Assembly: GCA_933207985.1 (NCBI GenBank)
Contig: OW240920.1
Coordinates: 134,356,317-134,420,316 of the forward strand
Reading direction: 5' to 3'
Length of the DNA stretch: 64,000 bases
Source of the DNA: Pelobates cultripes
Lineage: Eukaryota; Chordata; Amphibia; Anura; Pelobatidae
The notes beneath the pieces are model-generated. The model searched no databases. It had not been told where the DNA came from and worked only from the letters and a program-made list of their open reading frames with translations. Position 1 is the first letter of the stretch; each line of letters starts with the position of its first letter. The position numbers and the translations under genes were made by a program. This document shows positions 23,601 through 36,077 of this stretch, piece by piece.

Positions 23601-26600
23601 GGAACTTATATTTATTCTTACAGTTCTTTATTGTTAGAACGTTTGGCAAATAATGGCGGCCATTTTTATTAAAAAAAAAAACATTTTTTTTTGTTTTCTT
23701 CAAGAGTCAACATTTTTTTAGCCAAGATTTAATGGATCACACCAGTCCAGAGGAACCCCATAGTGAGCTATTGGCACAATTTCTATAGCTGTTCCTAGAG
23801 AATTTACAGCAGCGAGGAATGTTAAATTGGGAATAAAAAAATTGATGTGTTTTTATTCATCCCGGTTTATTTTTTTGATACAATTTTTAGGTCTATATTT
23901 CTGAAACTTCACACTCTGGAGTGCGAGGGACTCTTGGGTCATGTGTTCAACTAATGGTTGTGACTGGAATACTGGGGTCATACATCGCAGGTAATGACGT
24001 GTATCGCATAATACTGACTGCCGACTGAGTGCAGATTTATTGCAAAACTTCTTATTTTATTATACATATAGCTTAATAACATTTTGGTGTGTTTTAGGAC
24101 CTTTTTGATCAGAAGCACATCATATCTGCTAAGACTTCATAATCCAAATGTGTGTAACCATCCCAAAGTGCATGTCAGTGGCTTATGATTGGATAAACTA
24201 CGCTTCTGACCAAAGATGGTTAAAAGTAGCCACCCTAAATCTTTCAGTGCATCTGTCACCCAAAAACCACCATGATCAGGCTCACTTCAGCTAATGTGAA
24301 GTGTGACAAAAATGCGTCCTTCTCCAGCACTGTTTAAAAACTGTTTGACTGCTTATAATGTTTAGTGCTAGCCCTCTCTGGGCACCATAACCACTACACT
24401 GAGCACTACTTGGAGTGTTCCTTTGAATTTACATCATTCTTATAAGCAGATGAATCCCAAAACTGTAAGGTGCATCTGTGAACGTAGACTTCTCTGCATC
24501 TCCCCCTAGTGGTTATATTGTTTATGTCTGTATGCAGGAATGATATTGGAGTGGCGTTGGCTTGCTGTGTTCTGCAGTGTTCCCCCAATCTTTATGCTGA
24601 TTCTTATGTGCTTCATGCCGGAAACCCCACGATATCTGATCAATCAGGACAAGTTCTCTGAAGCATTATCTGCTTTGAGGTTCCTTCGGGGTCCAGAGGC
24701 TGATCACGAATGGGAATACAGACAGATTGAATCTAGCGGTGACGATCAGGTGTGTTCACTCTGTGTGTTTGACAGTGCTCGCTCTTTAAACTCTGAGAAT
24801 AAATGACTGACTGTGTGGGGTAATCAACAGAGATTCTGGGAGACACCAAGATAAATGCTGACAACCTGTATCTAATCACGAGAGCTGATGTTAGAAGGAT
24901 AATGCTTTAATTTAAATATTTTGGACAATTTTAGTGGGTTTAGTGTCCTGAAGTTGGAGGGAGAAAATATATAAACAGAAACCTTTTTTTTTTTTCTTTT
25001 CTTCCAAAATAGTTGTAGATGCATGGAGTAGCAAACCAGCATGGATGATAGAGGCTAATATAAAGGAAGATATCTAGAATAATTGGGATTGACACATTGT
25101 TTTAGTTGTGTAGGATATCGCTGCTTCATGGAGACTCTGAACTTTTTAATATTTAAGTAATGCTGTAAATAACAAAACCAGACTTTATTATTTCGTTAAC
25201 CATAAAAAGCTTGAAGTGAATGTCTAAACACGCCTCTGTTTTGTCCAATCAGGAGAGCAGTTTGAGAATAGCAGAATTGCGGAATCCTTCCATTTACAAG
25301 CCTTTTTTGATTGGGATCTTTCTGATGGTATTCCAGCAATTCACGGGAATTAATGCCATTATGTTCTACGCAGACACCATCTTTGAGGAGGCTAATTTTA
25401 AGGTACCGGTACTTGGAAACTTTAACACTGTCTACATTATTGTGTTGACTCCATCTTCTGCAACTGATTCCTGTTTGGTTTCTTGCAGAACAGCAGCTTG
25501 GCGTCCGTGATAGTTGGAGTGATCCAGGTGGTTTTTACAGCAGTGGCAGCGCTAATTATGGATAAAGCAGGGAGGAAAGTTTTACTTATTATATCAGGTA
25601 TTGTGCGTGTTTGTTGTAAAACCTATAGAGTAAATTGAGACTCCCCACGCAGCATGTTTGGTCAGTTAACAGTAGGAGGAAGAGATCTATTCACCCTTGG
25701 TGTTGCCATCTTTGATGACCTCAATTCTACTCTTTACACCACAAAATTGTCTGGTCGTTCGTTTTGGTGTGAATATCGTTGTAAGCCTTAATCTCTAGTA
25801 ATGAATGCAAACACATCTGGGGCAGATTTTTCCCTTGGGTGAACTCTATTCCCTTGATAGGAAGGTGTGTTAGCGCTACTTGATCCCAAAAAAACGGCGT
25901 CTTCAGGTTTTAGTGTGGTGATTGTTAGTAAGCCAAACACTTGTCTTATATCGGCCCTTCACACTGTTAATAATGGCAAGCAAAGATAAAACGAGATCAG
26001 CTTTCTGCGTACAAAGTTGTGTGAAGCGGTTGAATAATCAAGCCCAAAAAAATGTATGGATTTATTGAACCAACAATATTTCCACCTGCAGTGGGGTGTT
26101 GTTGAGTCCTTATTGTAGGCTGAAACTTTGCTGGGTTCCCACTTTAGTGGAATTAATCTCCTGAGCCGAATAGTCTGCTGTTGGGGTTCCATTACTTTGT
26201 TTTGGCTTCCAACTTTTGAGGTTAGTTCTCAATCTCCTGGTCAACTAAATATCCAGATTACCAGGTTTGGGGATATAGCGCACATTTTTACCTAAAACTT
26301 TGGTGTCCAAAAATAAGTATTTAGAATGCATTCAAATTAATATTGGCAAAGCATCACAGGAATTAGTTCTGTAACAGCTGATGATCTACCTTTGGCCATT
26401 CCTGCTCCATGCTGCCTGGACATCATGGCATCATGGTGAATGTAGTTTACAAATCTCTGCAACGTCGAACACATCTTAAATTCCTAAACACCATGGGATA
26501 TGTAGTTCCTCAGCTGCAGCGCCAAGGCAAGTCATCACTGTCCGTTATGCTTGAGCAAGGCCCTTATCACCTTTTTTTTCTGATTGCCAAAATTGTCTTG

Positions 26601-29424
26601 CTGCAGTGAAAGATGTGGGTTTCTTTTACTCATTGTACAGCACTGCAGTACGTGTTGGGGCTTTGGACGCTCTAATATCTTAAGTACTCTGACTGCGAAA
26701 TAAACTTTCCATGAAGCTGCCTCAGTTAACCAGTTTGCTCAGCATCATGGGAACCATAGTCCATGCCAATGAAGTGCCAGTTTATATGTCCCTATGGTCA
26801 CAGTATATAACTCTGCCAACCTCACCCATGTCATTCAAAAATACAACCGGTACCCCACGTGGTTAATTATTCCGGGATACAATGCTACCAAATCTGACAA
26901 GGCAGTTGCATTCTTATTATTAATGTGTTTTGTGATCTCCTCTCTCTCTCTCTGTAGGAATTACTATGGCCATCAGTGCCACACTGTTTGGAGTGTATTT
27001 TAAAATCACAGAGATACCTGTCAACAATGCCTCAAGACTTCTTCTCCCACCAACGGATTTGCCCCCTAGTCCAGTGGACCACCTGGCGTGGTTGGCACTT
27101 GCCAGCATGTGTCTCTTCATAACTGGTAGGTACATCTTTGCGGAAGCTGTAGGTGTATTGTTGTTAGAGTGGAACTTGATTGCTCAGGTTAAGGCTGATA
27201 ACCAGATGTTGACAAAATACAAAATTTGCCCTTAGAAAAAAAAATAACGTATGGAGGGGCAACTTCGACAAACGACCCAGTAATATGGTGGCCAACACTG
27301 TCTGGTGCTTTCCAACACACATGAAAATAATCCGGTCTTGGTATAAATGTTAAATGGATGCAGCTTATTTGTGATCCTACATGGAATGACCTTCATCATT
27401 GTCTGCTGGTCCTGTTTTTTCACGATAAAGCAGAATAGGGGAGTTGTTCCCCATTCACTTGCTGCTTTCTCGGCAGAGCTTCTTGTTTCCATGGAAAATA
27501 ATTTGAACATTTTATAGTGCTAGTCTTTAAGGGACTGGTTTAGTCACTAAACGGTGAACTCTGGTGACTTAAAAATAACCTGAATTTCAGAATGCAGACT
27601 AACATAGATATGCTATTACTTGTTGAGTTGTGGATTTTTTCCCCAAATTAATATTTTTGGCTGAAATCTTGCAATTTCCTTGATAAATCAACGTTTTAGT
27701 GACTAAACATCTTAGTATGATACTAATCGCATCCCTAAATATTGAGATAAGCACTTGAAGTATGATGATGCGGGACTGACCGAAGTATAAATATTTGTGG
27801 TTTGAAGTGGTCATGGTGCTTGGAATCTGTATGTGCAATGTTTCAGTTTGAAATGCTGGATATAAATTAAAGCGCTTTCTTGACGCATAGCATGCTGGGG
27901 ACTGACGATGACCAATGGTGGTCAAATTATAGCTCCTGACATCCCTCCCTGATCTTCGCATGATGCCAAAATACACAATTGCTGTTTTCACATTATTCTT
28001 CCTCTTTTTCCCTTAACAGGGTTTGCGCTTGGTTGGGGTCCTATCCCGTGGCTGGTTATGTCTGAAATCTTCCCACTGCGTGCGCGAGGGATAGCAAGCG
28101 GTGTCTGTGTTGTTACTAACTGGGGTTGTGCCTTCCTGGTAACAAAGGAATTCCACGATCTCATGGTAAGTGTTTTGGGATTAGACATTCTGTATTTATT
28201 GATGGAATCCTTGATTAAAAGCAAATAAAAATCTACTACACTTCAAAACCTAGTGTTAAAAAAAAAACAAAAACAATAATGAAACAACATTGGAATATGA
28301 GAGAAAGGTAAATCACAACGCTGCACTCCCAAGGAACCACAGATTGTCTTACGAAAAGGGGACCATGTGGTACACTGCATAATTAGAGCAAATCTGAGAT
28401 AAATGGAACACCAGCAAGCAATAAAGTCTAAAACCGCAATATAAATTTATAAAATACCTTTGTATAATTTTATTTATTGCGGTTTATCTCTCATTTCAAT
28501 GCTCTTGTTCTGTTATATTATTAAGGAATAGGGTGCAGCACTTTCCCGACTCCCCACATCAGACATGGCCTCCTAAAATACAAAGTAGCAATTGTAGATG
28601 CTGTATGGTTTGGGGGTACAGTCAGATGCATGTATTGCTGTTGGTAAAAAATGTTTTTTCAAAAATACAGCTTTAGTAATTGAATAATAGCATCTGGTAT
28701 TATTCAGCTAATTCCGAGAGCGTGCGAGAATATCCCGGACGGGGGTTGGTCAGTGAGGGGGGGTACCAATTCCACCCAGGGCTTAACCCTTATAGTAAAA
28801 ATATAAACTCTCATCTCCTTTTTTATCGATTGTTTGGACATTGTAATTATGAAATGATTCTGAAGCGATGTTTATTATACTAATCTACATCACCTGTTGG
28901 CGTGATTTTTAGGATCCCTATATCTAATTGGCATATAGATACAACTGTCAGTTTTATGTTCATTTTTGGCAATGGATAAATTAAGCCTGTTCTATCATTG
29001 AATAGACGGTTAAATGGTTATTTTTCTATATTGCAGCAATCTTCTAACACATTGTTTACTGTTGAAGACATTTCATTCAATCAAATACTTTGTTTAATGA
29101 AATTCCAAACCAGGGATTCTCACATGAGGTTTCCCTGATTTTATATGTTTTCTAAAAAACCCTAGGATCTTTAAGACGACCTGTATTAAATGAGATAAGA
29201 TGTGCATTCCTCATATATTTCCTATTTCTGATCTGTTTCTCTAGGACTATCTGACCTCGTATGGCACGTATTGGCTCTTTGCCGGATTCTGCGTGTTGAA
29301 TGTCCTCTTTACCGTGTTCTACGTGCCAGAGACTAAAGGAAAAACACTGGAGCAGATTGAAAGATATTTCCAGCAATCTCAAGTGCCTGGGACTGTTGGC
29401 TCCTTTCCCAATTCGGTTCAATAG
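20604..29424 (+). CDS. SLC2A8: Solute carrier family 2 member 8 (GLUT8), complete coding region in ten exons
   Basis: Facilitative hexose transporter of the major facilitator superfamily, class III; GLUT8 resides mainly in late endosomes and lysosomes. Coding exons are 20604-20680, 21334-21496, 23335-23541, 23891-23990, 24538-24749, 25253-25402, 25489-25597, 26958-27125, 28020-28165 and 29245-29424. All sites are GT-AG and the phases join to 503 aa (human is 477). Visible motifs: dileucine sorting signal DYEPLL (residues 5-10), GYSSPAI in helix 1, DRIGRK (99-104), PETPR (210-214), QQFTGIN (281-287), DKAGRK (328-333), a glycosylation sequon NAS (363-365) in the helix 9-10 loop, GWGPIPW (400-406) and PETKGK (472-477). 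The N-terminal dileucine and that sequon position favour GLUT8 over GLUT6. The sixth intron is only 86 bp. The exon containing ATG begins at 20600 after a long T-tract acceptor. Confidence 0.96.
20788..20917. mobile_element. hAT MITE in SLC2A8 intron
   Basis: Left CAGGGGTGCCCAAAAGTAG with a degenerate right end. Flanks GTGTACTA (20780-20787) and GTGTATTA (20918-20925) match at 7 of 8 positions. It includes ACTACAACCCCCATGATGC. Confidence 0.55.
22014..22235. repeat. Long imperfect inverted repeat in SLC2A8 intron
   Basis: The left arm (about 22014-22100) reads 'ataaaatacagattaaggaa' through 'cttaaaatcacctatctcag'. The right arm (about 22145-22235) is its near complement, ending 'ccttaatctgtattttatac'. 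The arms are about 85-95 nt around a loop of about 45 nt. It is probably a MITE; no clean target duplication was seen. Confidence 0.65.
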
Positions 29425-32400
29425 ACTGAGGAACCGTAGCAAAAGAGCTGGATCTGTGTTTTTTTGGGCAGCACAGGAATAGACTGATACAGTGTCCGAC
29501 ATCGGCACTGTCACACTTTGCAATTGTCCAGAGGAGAAAAGACTGACGTTTATCTGTGAATCAGGTATTGACGTAGGTGTATTGAGGATTTTTCTATTTA
29601 TTTTTTATTTTAAAATTTTAACACAGTTTAGGGGGCTGTATATTTAATGTGCAGCTCCAGGTTTACATAAAAATATCAACAGTAAACTTATTGAAAATAC
29701 TCTCTATCCATTGATAATCTGGTGCAATGATCAGCGAGAGAAAAATCTGAATGGGATTTTTCAGCAGGGTTTAAAGCAGGCTAAATGCTGGCTAAGCATC
29801 ATGGGTAAATGCAATCCTAAAGAATATCAAGATTTAATTTTTTGGCAATTCCTGTGTTTTAACTAATAATTCTAATACACACTCCATTCAATACTTGACA
29901 ACATGTGAACAATGTGATCATCTGAGTCATTCCTTGCATAGAGAATCAAAACCAGGAATCAACAAACTTACACATAGCTCCCAACTGTCCCTAGTTTGGC
30001 GCTACAGTCCTGAAATGGTCTCCTGTCCCACCATCCCAGATTACTTCCCTTGTCTCCGGCATTTGGGAAACTGCAGAGTGCAAGTGCATCAAAAGGCACT
30101 TTTGCACTATGCAATATGCTATTGGGGCATTAAAGGGACACTCCATTGTCCAAATTCCCACCAAAATAAATACTGTTTAGATATCCCCCAATAAAAGCAT
30201 GCATGCACTTCATTGTGCATGTTGTTGTGCAAGCTGTAGATCTCCTCGTCTGGAGTCCTTCAATGCCGCTCAGACTTTCCATGACTGTCCAATCACAGAC
30301 CTGTTGCAGCATGCATGCACTTCATTGTGCATGTTGTTGTGCAAGCTGTAGATCTCCTCGTCTGGAGTCCTTCAATGCCGCCCAGACTTTCCGTGACTGT
30401 CCAATCACAGACCTGTTGTCTGGCTGACAGCCAGATGGGGTAACAAAGTTAATTTATTATACTGCCAATTTCTACTGAAATCTGCACCTTTGTAAAATGA
30501 AAAAACAATGACACATTCTTCACACACAAAATCACTTCACAGCAAGCTAAAATGCTTTAGGGGGTCTGCACTGCTCCTATAAGACAGCATTAAGCCCATG
30601 TTCAGGGCACTTCAAAAGCACTCGGCGCATGTACTGCCCTGAGTGGGGCTGGCTAGGATTTCAGTGTGATGTGCTGGCACAACCCTTCTTTAGCCAGTCT
30701 TTTCCACTTTTCCGGTGGGACCTCCCCTTTTGGGCATTGCTAGTGACACAAGTGGCAACGCTGGCACTTACCCATAGGGCCTCCCACCCTGTGTCTTTTA
30801 TACCTCCAAATGTTGGTAGGTATTCAAACCACGTATAATTTAGCATTCTAAAATCTAAAGCAAATAGGTTCAATTTGTGAAATGATATGCATGGTTTTTA
30901 TTTTTGAATTATATTTTGGCTGATGTGATGCGCCATTCTCTCCTTGTCACTCCACTTTCCTAAACCAGCCTTTTTCCAAGGAAATGCCGGCGGAATTTTT
31001 TTTTATTTTTTTCCCAAAGGGGTGGGGGGGAGGGAGGTGGAATCCAAAACTAAACACAAAACAAATTGGGTTCGTTAATTTCAAATGAGACTCTTTCATT
31101 TGAGTTCTTTTTTTTTTAGCTTATTAGAAAACGCTATTGCACTATATGTCGTATTAAATGTAAACTATTAGATTTTATTAGCTGTATTTGGGCAAATAGT
31201 AGTAGTATATTTTACTGGATTTCTCTCTTTGTACACTTGTCTATAGTAGTCTTACTCACTGACCCATAATTCTGAAGCCTTTATTTTGTCTGGTGTAGTA
31301 TTACTCCAACTCCTTCTGGTAGCATCTACATAATAATCTCAGCACATCTGCCTGTTTAAGGAGTGAACCGGTGCTCTCCTTTATCTTAACGTTCATCGTC
31401 TCTGAAGGTGTGCTTATGTAGCAGAGGTGAAACCTGACATTGTGCTCCTGCAGTGGACAACAATAATAGAACTTGTGATATGAAATGTATTTTAGAGTTT
31501 AATTGTTGAACACACAGACTCTTTATTTTGATCATTTGCTGCATTTTAGTTTTTATATATGTAGCGAAGTAATGGCTGTTACTCAAATTACTCTTTCTCC
31601 TACAAAGATTGTTACAATTTTCATTATTTTTGGGGAAGTATCTGAAAAACTCTTCCCCTCCTTTTGCTGAGCAGGGAGCCCTGTAGCCGCTGAACACCAC
31701 TACCCGAGTTCCTATAATTTAAAATGATATCCTGAGTTGTGACTTGCATGTGTGTACAGTGGCCGGGAACAATCAATATATCAATATATTTTCTTTATTC
31801 AATGTGTGTTATTCATCCACGATATTTATTATTTCACAGCAAGTGAATAGTACACGTAGTTTAATAACTAAATGGACCTAATAACCCCACACCAAACTTT
31901 GGGTCTAAAAACGGTTTCTGAGATGTTTATACTACAAAAATGTTTTTGTTTTTCCGTCTAAGAATTTCTATGTGTATATATAATGTGTATATGTGGTTGT
32001 TTTTCGTCCTTTCCCGTTGAGGGGTACGCAATTGAGCTGCAATGACTACCTACTCACAGGGAATTGTTGAAGCTAAAATAGCATTTTATTTCTCTGGGTG
32101 AAGTTTGGGATCCACTGGATTAGTGGAACCAATACATGTCCTGTCCACCAGGGAGAGACTGTCTTGGTTTTTTTTGGCGTGTAATATTGTATGCAGATAA
32201 TGTGATATTAATATGAAATATTTTACACAGAAAGTATATATTTGTGCATGAAGATTGTGTCCGGTGTGTTGTGGCTGCTTGTTCTGCCCCAAAATGATAA
32301 CAGAAACTTATCACAACACGGATTGTTAGCCCTGGACGTTTTGTTAACGCTATAGTGGAGTTGGTGACTTTCCATTGATTAGCAACACAAAAAAAGTATT

Positions 32401-33360
32401 CAATTTTTTTTCATCATAATCAGACTATTCAAATTCTGATAGAGCATCATGGATGTTGGACGTTCTTCAGGCTTGGAGAACAACCCACTGGTTCCACCTG
32501 ATAATGATAATCATGCACGTCGTACCGATTTAAAGACCTAAAATACGTTCTACCAAAAAACACAGAAACGTGTGTTTATTAAAGAATCTTCAAATCGTCG
32601 GGGCTTTTTGTGATGCATTGTCTAGTGTTCTGTTACAAGGAGATGATAACTGCAATGTCTATACTGACTTGGCAGCAGTAGAAATTATTTTTTAGTTAAT
32701 GTTTCTGTTATGTATAAAACGTATAGGCCAAAAATCACTTCGATAATGTTTTTCAGAGGGGATTTTTTATTTATCCACACTACACTCTCCAACGTTTAAG
32801 TTTTGTTTTGTTTTTTTCACCCACAGTATTTAACTAATTACATTTTTTTAAATGTATTTTTTACATTTTAAGGACAATCCTGTATTCACGTTGCTTTGTC
32901 TCTAATATCCAAATTTGTATTATAAGACATTTTTTTGAAACATTTGCAATTTATTAATTTGTTACATTTTGTATTCCCTGTTGGAGAGGAAGTTCATCAC
33001 TTGTCAGTGTTCTTTTAATCAATAAATATGGAAAATAGAAATGTGGCGTTCTGTTGGATGAATCGCACAATGGATTATGTTTACAAATGATTTGCACATC
33101 TCATAATGTATGGAATCTTATCTGCTGCCGTGTTTTAAAAAAAAAACAACTAATTTTAAACTTTAAGAATACTAATGAAATTATAACAAGAAATCAACAA
33201 TCTGAGATTGTTTTCGTGTATTTTCAATGATTTGGTGTATTCATTGTTTGTAAATGAATTTGTATCTGTATTTAGTAATTATATGTATAAATACCCCTGT
33301 TTATCCTGTGTGAAAATCTGAAAATAAATAATAGAATGGGAAGTGGTACATTGGCTTATA
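29425..33360. other. SLC2A8: SLC2A8 3' flank, no further gene recognised
   Basis: The 3' UTR starts here. Plus-strand AATAAA signals occur near 30166, 30191, 33015 and 33325, and I cannot say which is used. It contains a TCCCAACTGTCCCTA-type dispersed repeat at about 29970-30120 and a two-copy 112-bp duplication at 30196-30418. From 31 to 33.3 kb it is AT-rich with no repeat family I recognise. Confidence 0.4.
30196..30418. repeat. 112-bp tandem duplication, two copies
   Basis: The segment beginning 'agcatgcatgcacttcattg' at 30196 recurs at 30308. The copies differ at only a few positions (gctcagac versus gcccagac, ccatgac versus ccgtgac). It lies inside a MITE-like sequence that starts 'attaaagggacactccattg' at about 30129. 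Confidence 0.85.
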
Positions 33361-33839
33361 AATCTGAAACTGCCCCCGATGTGTACGACTTGTGTCAATC
33401 CCAAGGGATTTCATATCAAATGCAATGCAAATAATCTAAATGTCAATGTTTCCGTACATAGAGGTCTACACACTAAACTGCATTTGAGTGATGTTCAGTT
33501 GTCCTATTTTGTCTGAATCCTCCCAGAGAGCCATGCGAGCCATGCATGGGGGGATTTGTAGCAGAAGTGAGCAAGTATTCATGCACAAGATCTTTACTCT
33601 GTACTCCACTGCCCCAAATAGATGCCCCCATATGCTGTCATAAGACACTCACTTACTCTACATGACTGGTGGTAGAAATGGCCAGTGTGCCAACCAGGGC
33701 AGTTTTTCCATAGAACCTGGCTACCAAGGAGAAATTCCAAACTGCACATCCTCACACCCCCCCCCCCCCTAAATATTTGACCTCCATGCAGGTCCTTCCT
33801 TGTCTTTTTACATTTTAAAGAAACGTTCAGGAACACAAG

Positions 33840-34109
33840 CATGTATGGGGCAGGGCCAAACACCCGTTTAGCCAATCAGCACCTCCTCATAGAGATGCAT
33901 TGAATCAATGCATCTCTATTAGGAAAATTCCATGCAGAGTGTGGAGACACTGAACGGCAGTGATGCACACTTTGCAGCACTGCCCTACGAAGCACCTCCA
34001 GAGGCCATCTGAGGAGTGGCCACTGCAGGTGTCCCTAGGGGGCAATGTAAACACTGCCTTTTCTCTACATTAAGCTGTAGCTGTTCTAGTAACTATAATG
34101 TCCCTTTAA
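33840..34109. mobile_element. TTAA-type MITE, right end intact
   Basis: Ends 'ctataatgtccctttaa' (TTAA 34106-34109). The interior text 'aggtgtccctagggggcaat' and the inverted pair around 'gcattgaatcaatgc' match the related copy near 43860-44110. The left boundary is unclear. Confidence 0.5.
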
Positions 34110-34126
34110 TAACAATTGGCAAATAG

Positions 34127-34440
34127 TGATGTCGCGAACCCGAAATTTTAGGTTCGCGAACTTCCGCAAATGTTCGCGAACCGGCGAACCGCCCAAAACG
34201 CCATTGACTTCAATGGGGAGGCGAATTTTAAGACACACAGGGACTCTTTCTGGCCACAATAGGGATGGAAAAGTTGTTTCAAGGGGACTAACACCTGGAC
34301 TGTGGCATGCCGGAGGGGGATCCATGGCAAAACTCCCATGGAAAATTACACAGTTGATACAGAGTCTGGTTTTAATCCATAAAGGGCAGAAATCACCTAA
34401 CATTCCTAAATCACAATCAATATGGATTGACACCTGACAT
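34127..34440. mobile_element. hAT-type left end related to the 520-bp element
   Basis: Begins TAGTGATGTCGCGAAC, identical to the 16-bp terminus of the element at 19695, then diverges into 'ccgaaattttaggttcgcga'. The matching right end was not found; it runs into a minisatellite. Confidence 0.5.
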
Positions 34441-34742
34441 ATGACATATTGACACCTTGACATATGGATTGACACCTGTCCTCAGAGCCCCTGATGCACA
34501 CTGGACACAGAGCAAATAGAGACTGGTCCCCTACATAGGGTCACTTGGCGATATGGATTGACACCTGTCTAAGGATCCCTGATACACACTGACACAGAGC
34601 AGAATAGGGACTGTTCCTACATGCGGGTCACCCAGCAGATATGGATTGACACCTGTCCTAAGGTTCCCTGATACACACTGACACAGAGCAGAATAGGGAC
34701 TGGTCCCCCTACATCGGGTCACTTGGCAGATATGGATTGACA
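34440..34742. repeat. About 90-bp minisatellite, roughly three copies
   Basis: Units start 'atatggattgacacctgtc' at about 34461, 34552 and 34638, with a partial fourth at 34730. Each carries 'cacactgacacagagcagaa' and 'gggtcac'. The last unit breaks into LTR-like sequence. Confidence 0.75.
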
Positions 34743-35465
34743 CCTTGTTACAAGCTGCTATTTGTAACGGGCCCTTTAAATGGCAAATTGCCCTGCTTCC
34801 CTAGGTTGTGGAGAAGCCTACTTGCCAGCCTCCTCCCGCATGACTATGGCCCCTGGGAGATTGTGAAAATGTATGCACTTTTATTTGGTGTGTATGGCCC
34901 TTTAAGACTGTCGGTGGGCATATTGGGGCTTATGGACTCTTTATGTGACTGGTGCTGGCCCTTTAAACACCTTTTTGGGACATCAGGGAGATTGGGACAC
35001 TGCCCCTTTAAGGCCGTGTCCCCAGACTTGTTGGGGACACGGCCCCTTTAAGACGGTGTCCCCTGTGTCCCCAGACCTGGTGCAAACCACTCTGTGCCTG
35101 CCTTGCTATTTCCCACTTGGTTCAGTAAATGGGAAATTATTTCAGCTAGAGACGCTAAGTCCCATTCGGTGATGGGACTTAGTCTTTCAACCTGATAGAC
35201 CCGACCTCTGGCCAAATCTATGGAACTGTTTTGGGCAGGAAAATATTAACTACTTGGTCGGTCATAAAGGGACCTCCAACCCCAACTTTTTAACCCCTGG
35301 ATGGATTTGGCTGATTTTTGGTTATGTTGTATGTTTAAGTGTACTTTGATTCCAAATATGTAATTATGAAGATGGGATGTGTGGTTTTAAGGGTTACAGG
35401 GGTATGGCTAAAACGTATTTTTACTGCCTGTGTTTAATTATGTTAATCTCTTCCCAAGCGTCATT
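34743..35465. mobile_element. Truncated LTR-like element, related to 44132-45142
   Basis: Shares ordered blocks with the second copy: 'ggcccctgggag', 'caaatctatgga' with 'ttttgggcaggaaa', 'ggtcggtca', and 'ctgcctgtg' with 'aattatgttaa'. It is interrupted at about 35465 by a zinc-finger-like fragment. No polymerase or gag reading frame is present. Confidence 0.45.
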
Positions 35466-35498
35466 TAGTTCAAAGTGGAGAATGTTAAAAATATATTT

Positions 35499-35580
35499 TT
35501 GTTGGTGTGAGAAATGCTTTTCAGCCGCTTCTAATCTTAAGCATCATTTGAGGAGCCATACAGGAGAAAAACCTTATTAG
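35499..35580 (+). pseudogene. C2H2 zinc-finger fragment
   Basis: It translates to CWCEKCFSAASNLKHHLRSH followed by the linker TGEKPY and then a stop. This is one Krüppel-type finger with a residue missing in the cysteine knuckle, plus a perfect linker. There is no further finger on either side, so it is a broken fragment joined to unrelated sequence. Confidence 0.6.
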
Positions 35581-35740
35581 TGGTGTGTTTAGTATTGTTC
35601 TGATCAGTTTAATACCTTCCGCGTCTCCTATCAGTGGACGTGTATATGGCAGCCATTTTAGGAGCCGTACACCTGGGACCCGAGCAAGGTCACCTCGTTC
35701 AACAGGCTTGCAGCGTATCCTCCAGGAAGAAGAGCCTGAA
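35580..35740 (+). pseudogene. U2 snRNA-like sequence, copy 1
   Basis: The segment follows the order of U2 from the branch-point region onward. It has TTTAGTATTGTTCTGATCAG and TTTAATACC, then a GGACG stem IIb side. Near 35716-35733 is TTGCAG-CGTATCCTCCAGGAA, which resembles U2 stem-loop IV. The 5' third of U2 is absent and stem IIa pairing is lost, so it is not a functional spliceosomal U2. A U2-derived pseudogene or the head of a U2-type SINE is most likely. Confidence 0.5.
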
Positions 35741-35871
35741 CCCTTACCGGCTGCACGTGTCTTACCTGTACATGGAAAGCTGCTGTGGTTCCTTGATGAG
35801 CCAACTGCCCGTGAGTTAACATGTCCCGTGGAGAAGCACTCTGTCCTGTAAAGCCTCACCAAAAAAAAGGA

Positions 35872-35977
35872 GTGGTGTGTTTAGTATTGTTCTGATCAGT
35901 TTAATACCTTCCGCGTCTCCTATCAGTGGACGTGTACACGGCATTGATTTTTGTGACCGGGAGATGGAAGAGGAGGC
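35872..35977 (+). pseudogene. U2 snRNA-like sequence, copy 2, cut by the assembly gap
   Basis: Its first 65 bases, from GTGGTGTGTTTAGTATTG, are identical to copy 1, exactly 292 bp downstream. It then departs and is closer to true U2, with TTGATTTTTGTGACCGGGAG and ATGGAAGAGGAGGC where U2 has TGGATTTTTGG and GGGAGATGGAATAGGAGC. It runs into Ns. Confidence 0.6.
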
Positions 35978-36077
35978 NNNNNNNNNNNNNNNNNNNNNNN
36001 NNNNNNNNNNNNNNNNNNNNNNNNNNNNNNNNNNNNNNNNNNNNNNNNNNNNNNNNNNNNNNNNNNNNNNNNNNNNN
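35978..36077. other. Assembly gap of exactly 100 N
   Basis: One hundred undetermined bases, the usual placeholder for a gap of unknown size. It falls inside the second U2-like copy, which suggests a collapsed repeat. Confidence 0.99.

Noticed and set aside
20604..29424. Assignment to SLC2A6 (GLUT6), which lies near the Surfeit locus in human
   Set aside because: The helix 1 to 3 text ([19 protein letters not shown]), the helix 9-10 sequon and the [15 protein letters not shown] region match remembered GLUT8 much better.
35499..35580. A zinc-finger gene
   Set aside because: Only one incomplete finger with no neighbours, followed by a stop and unrelated sequence.
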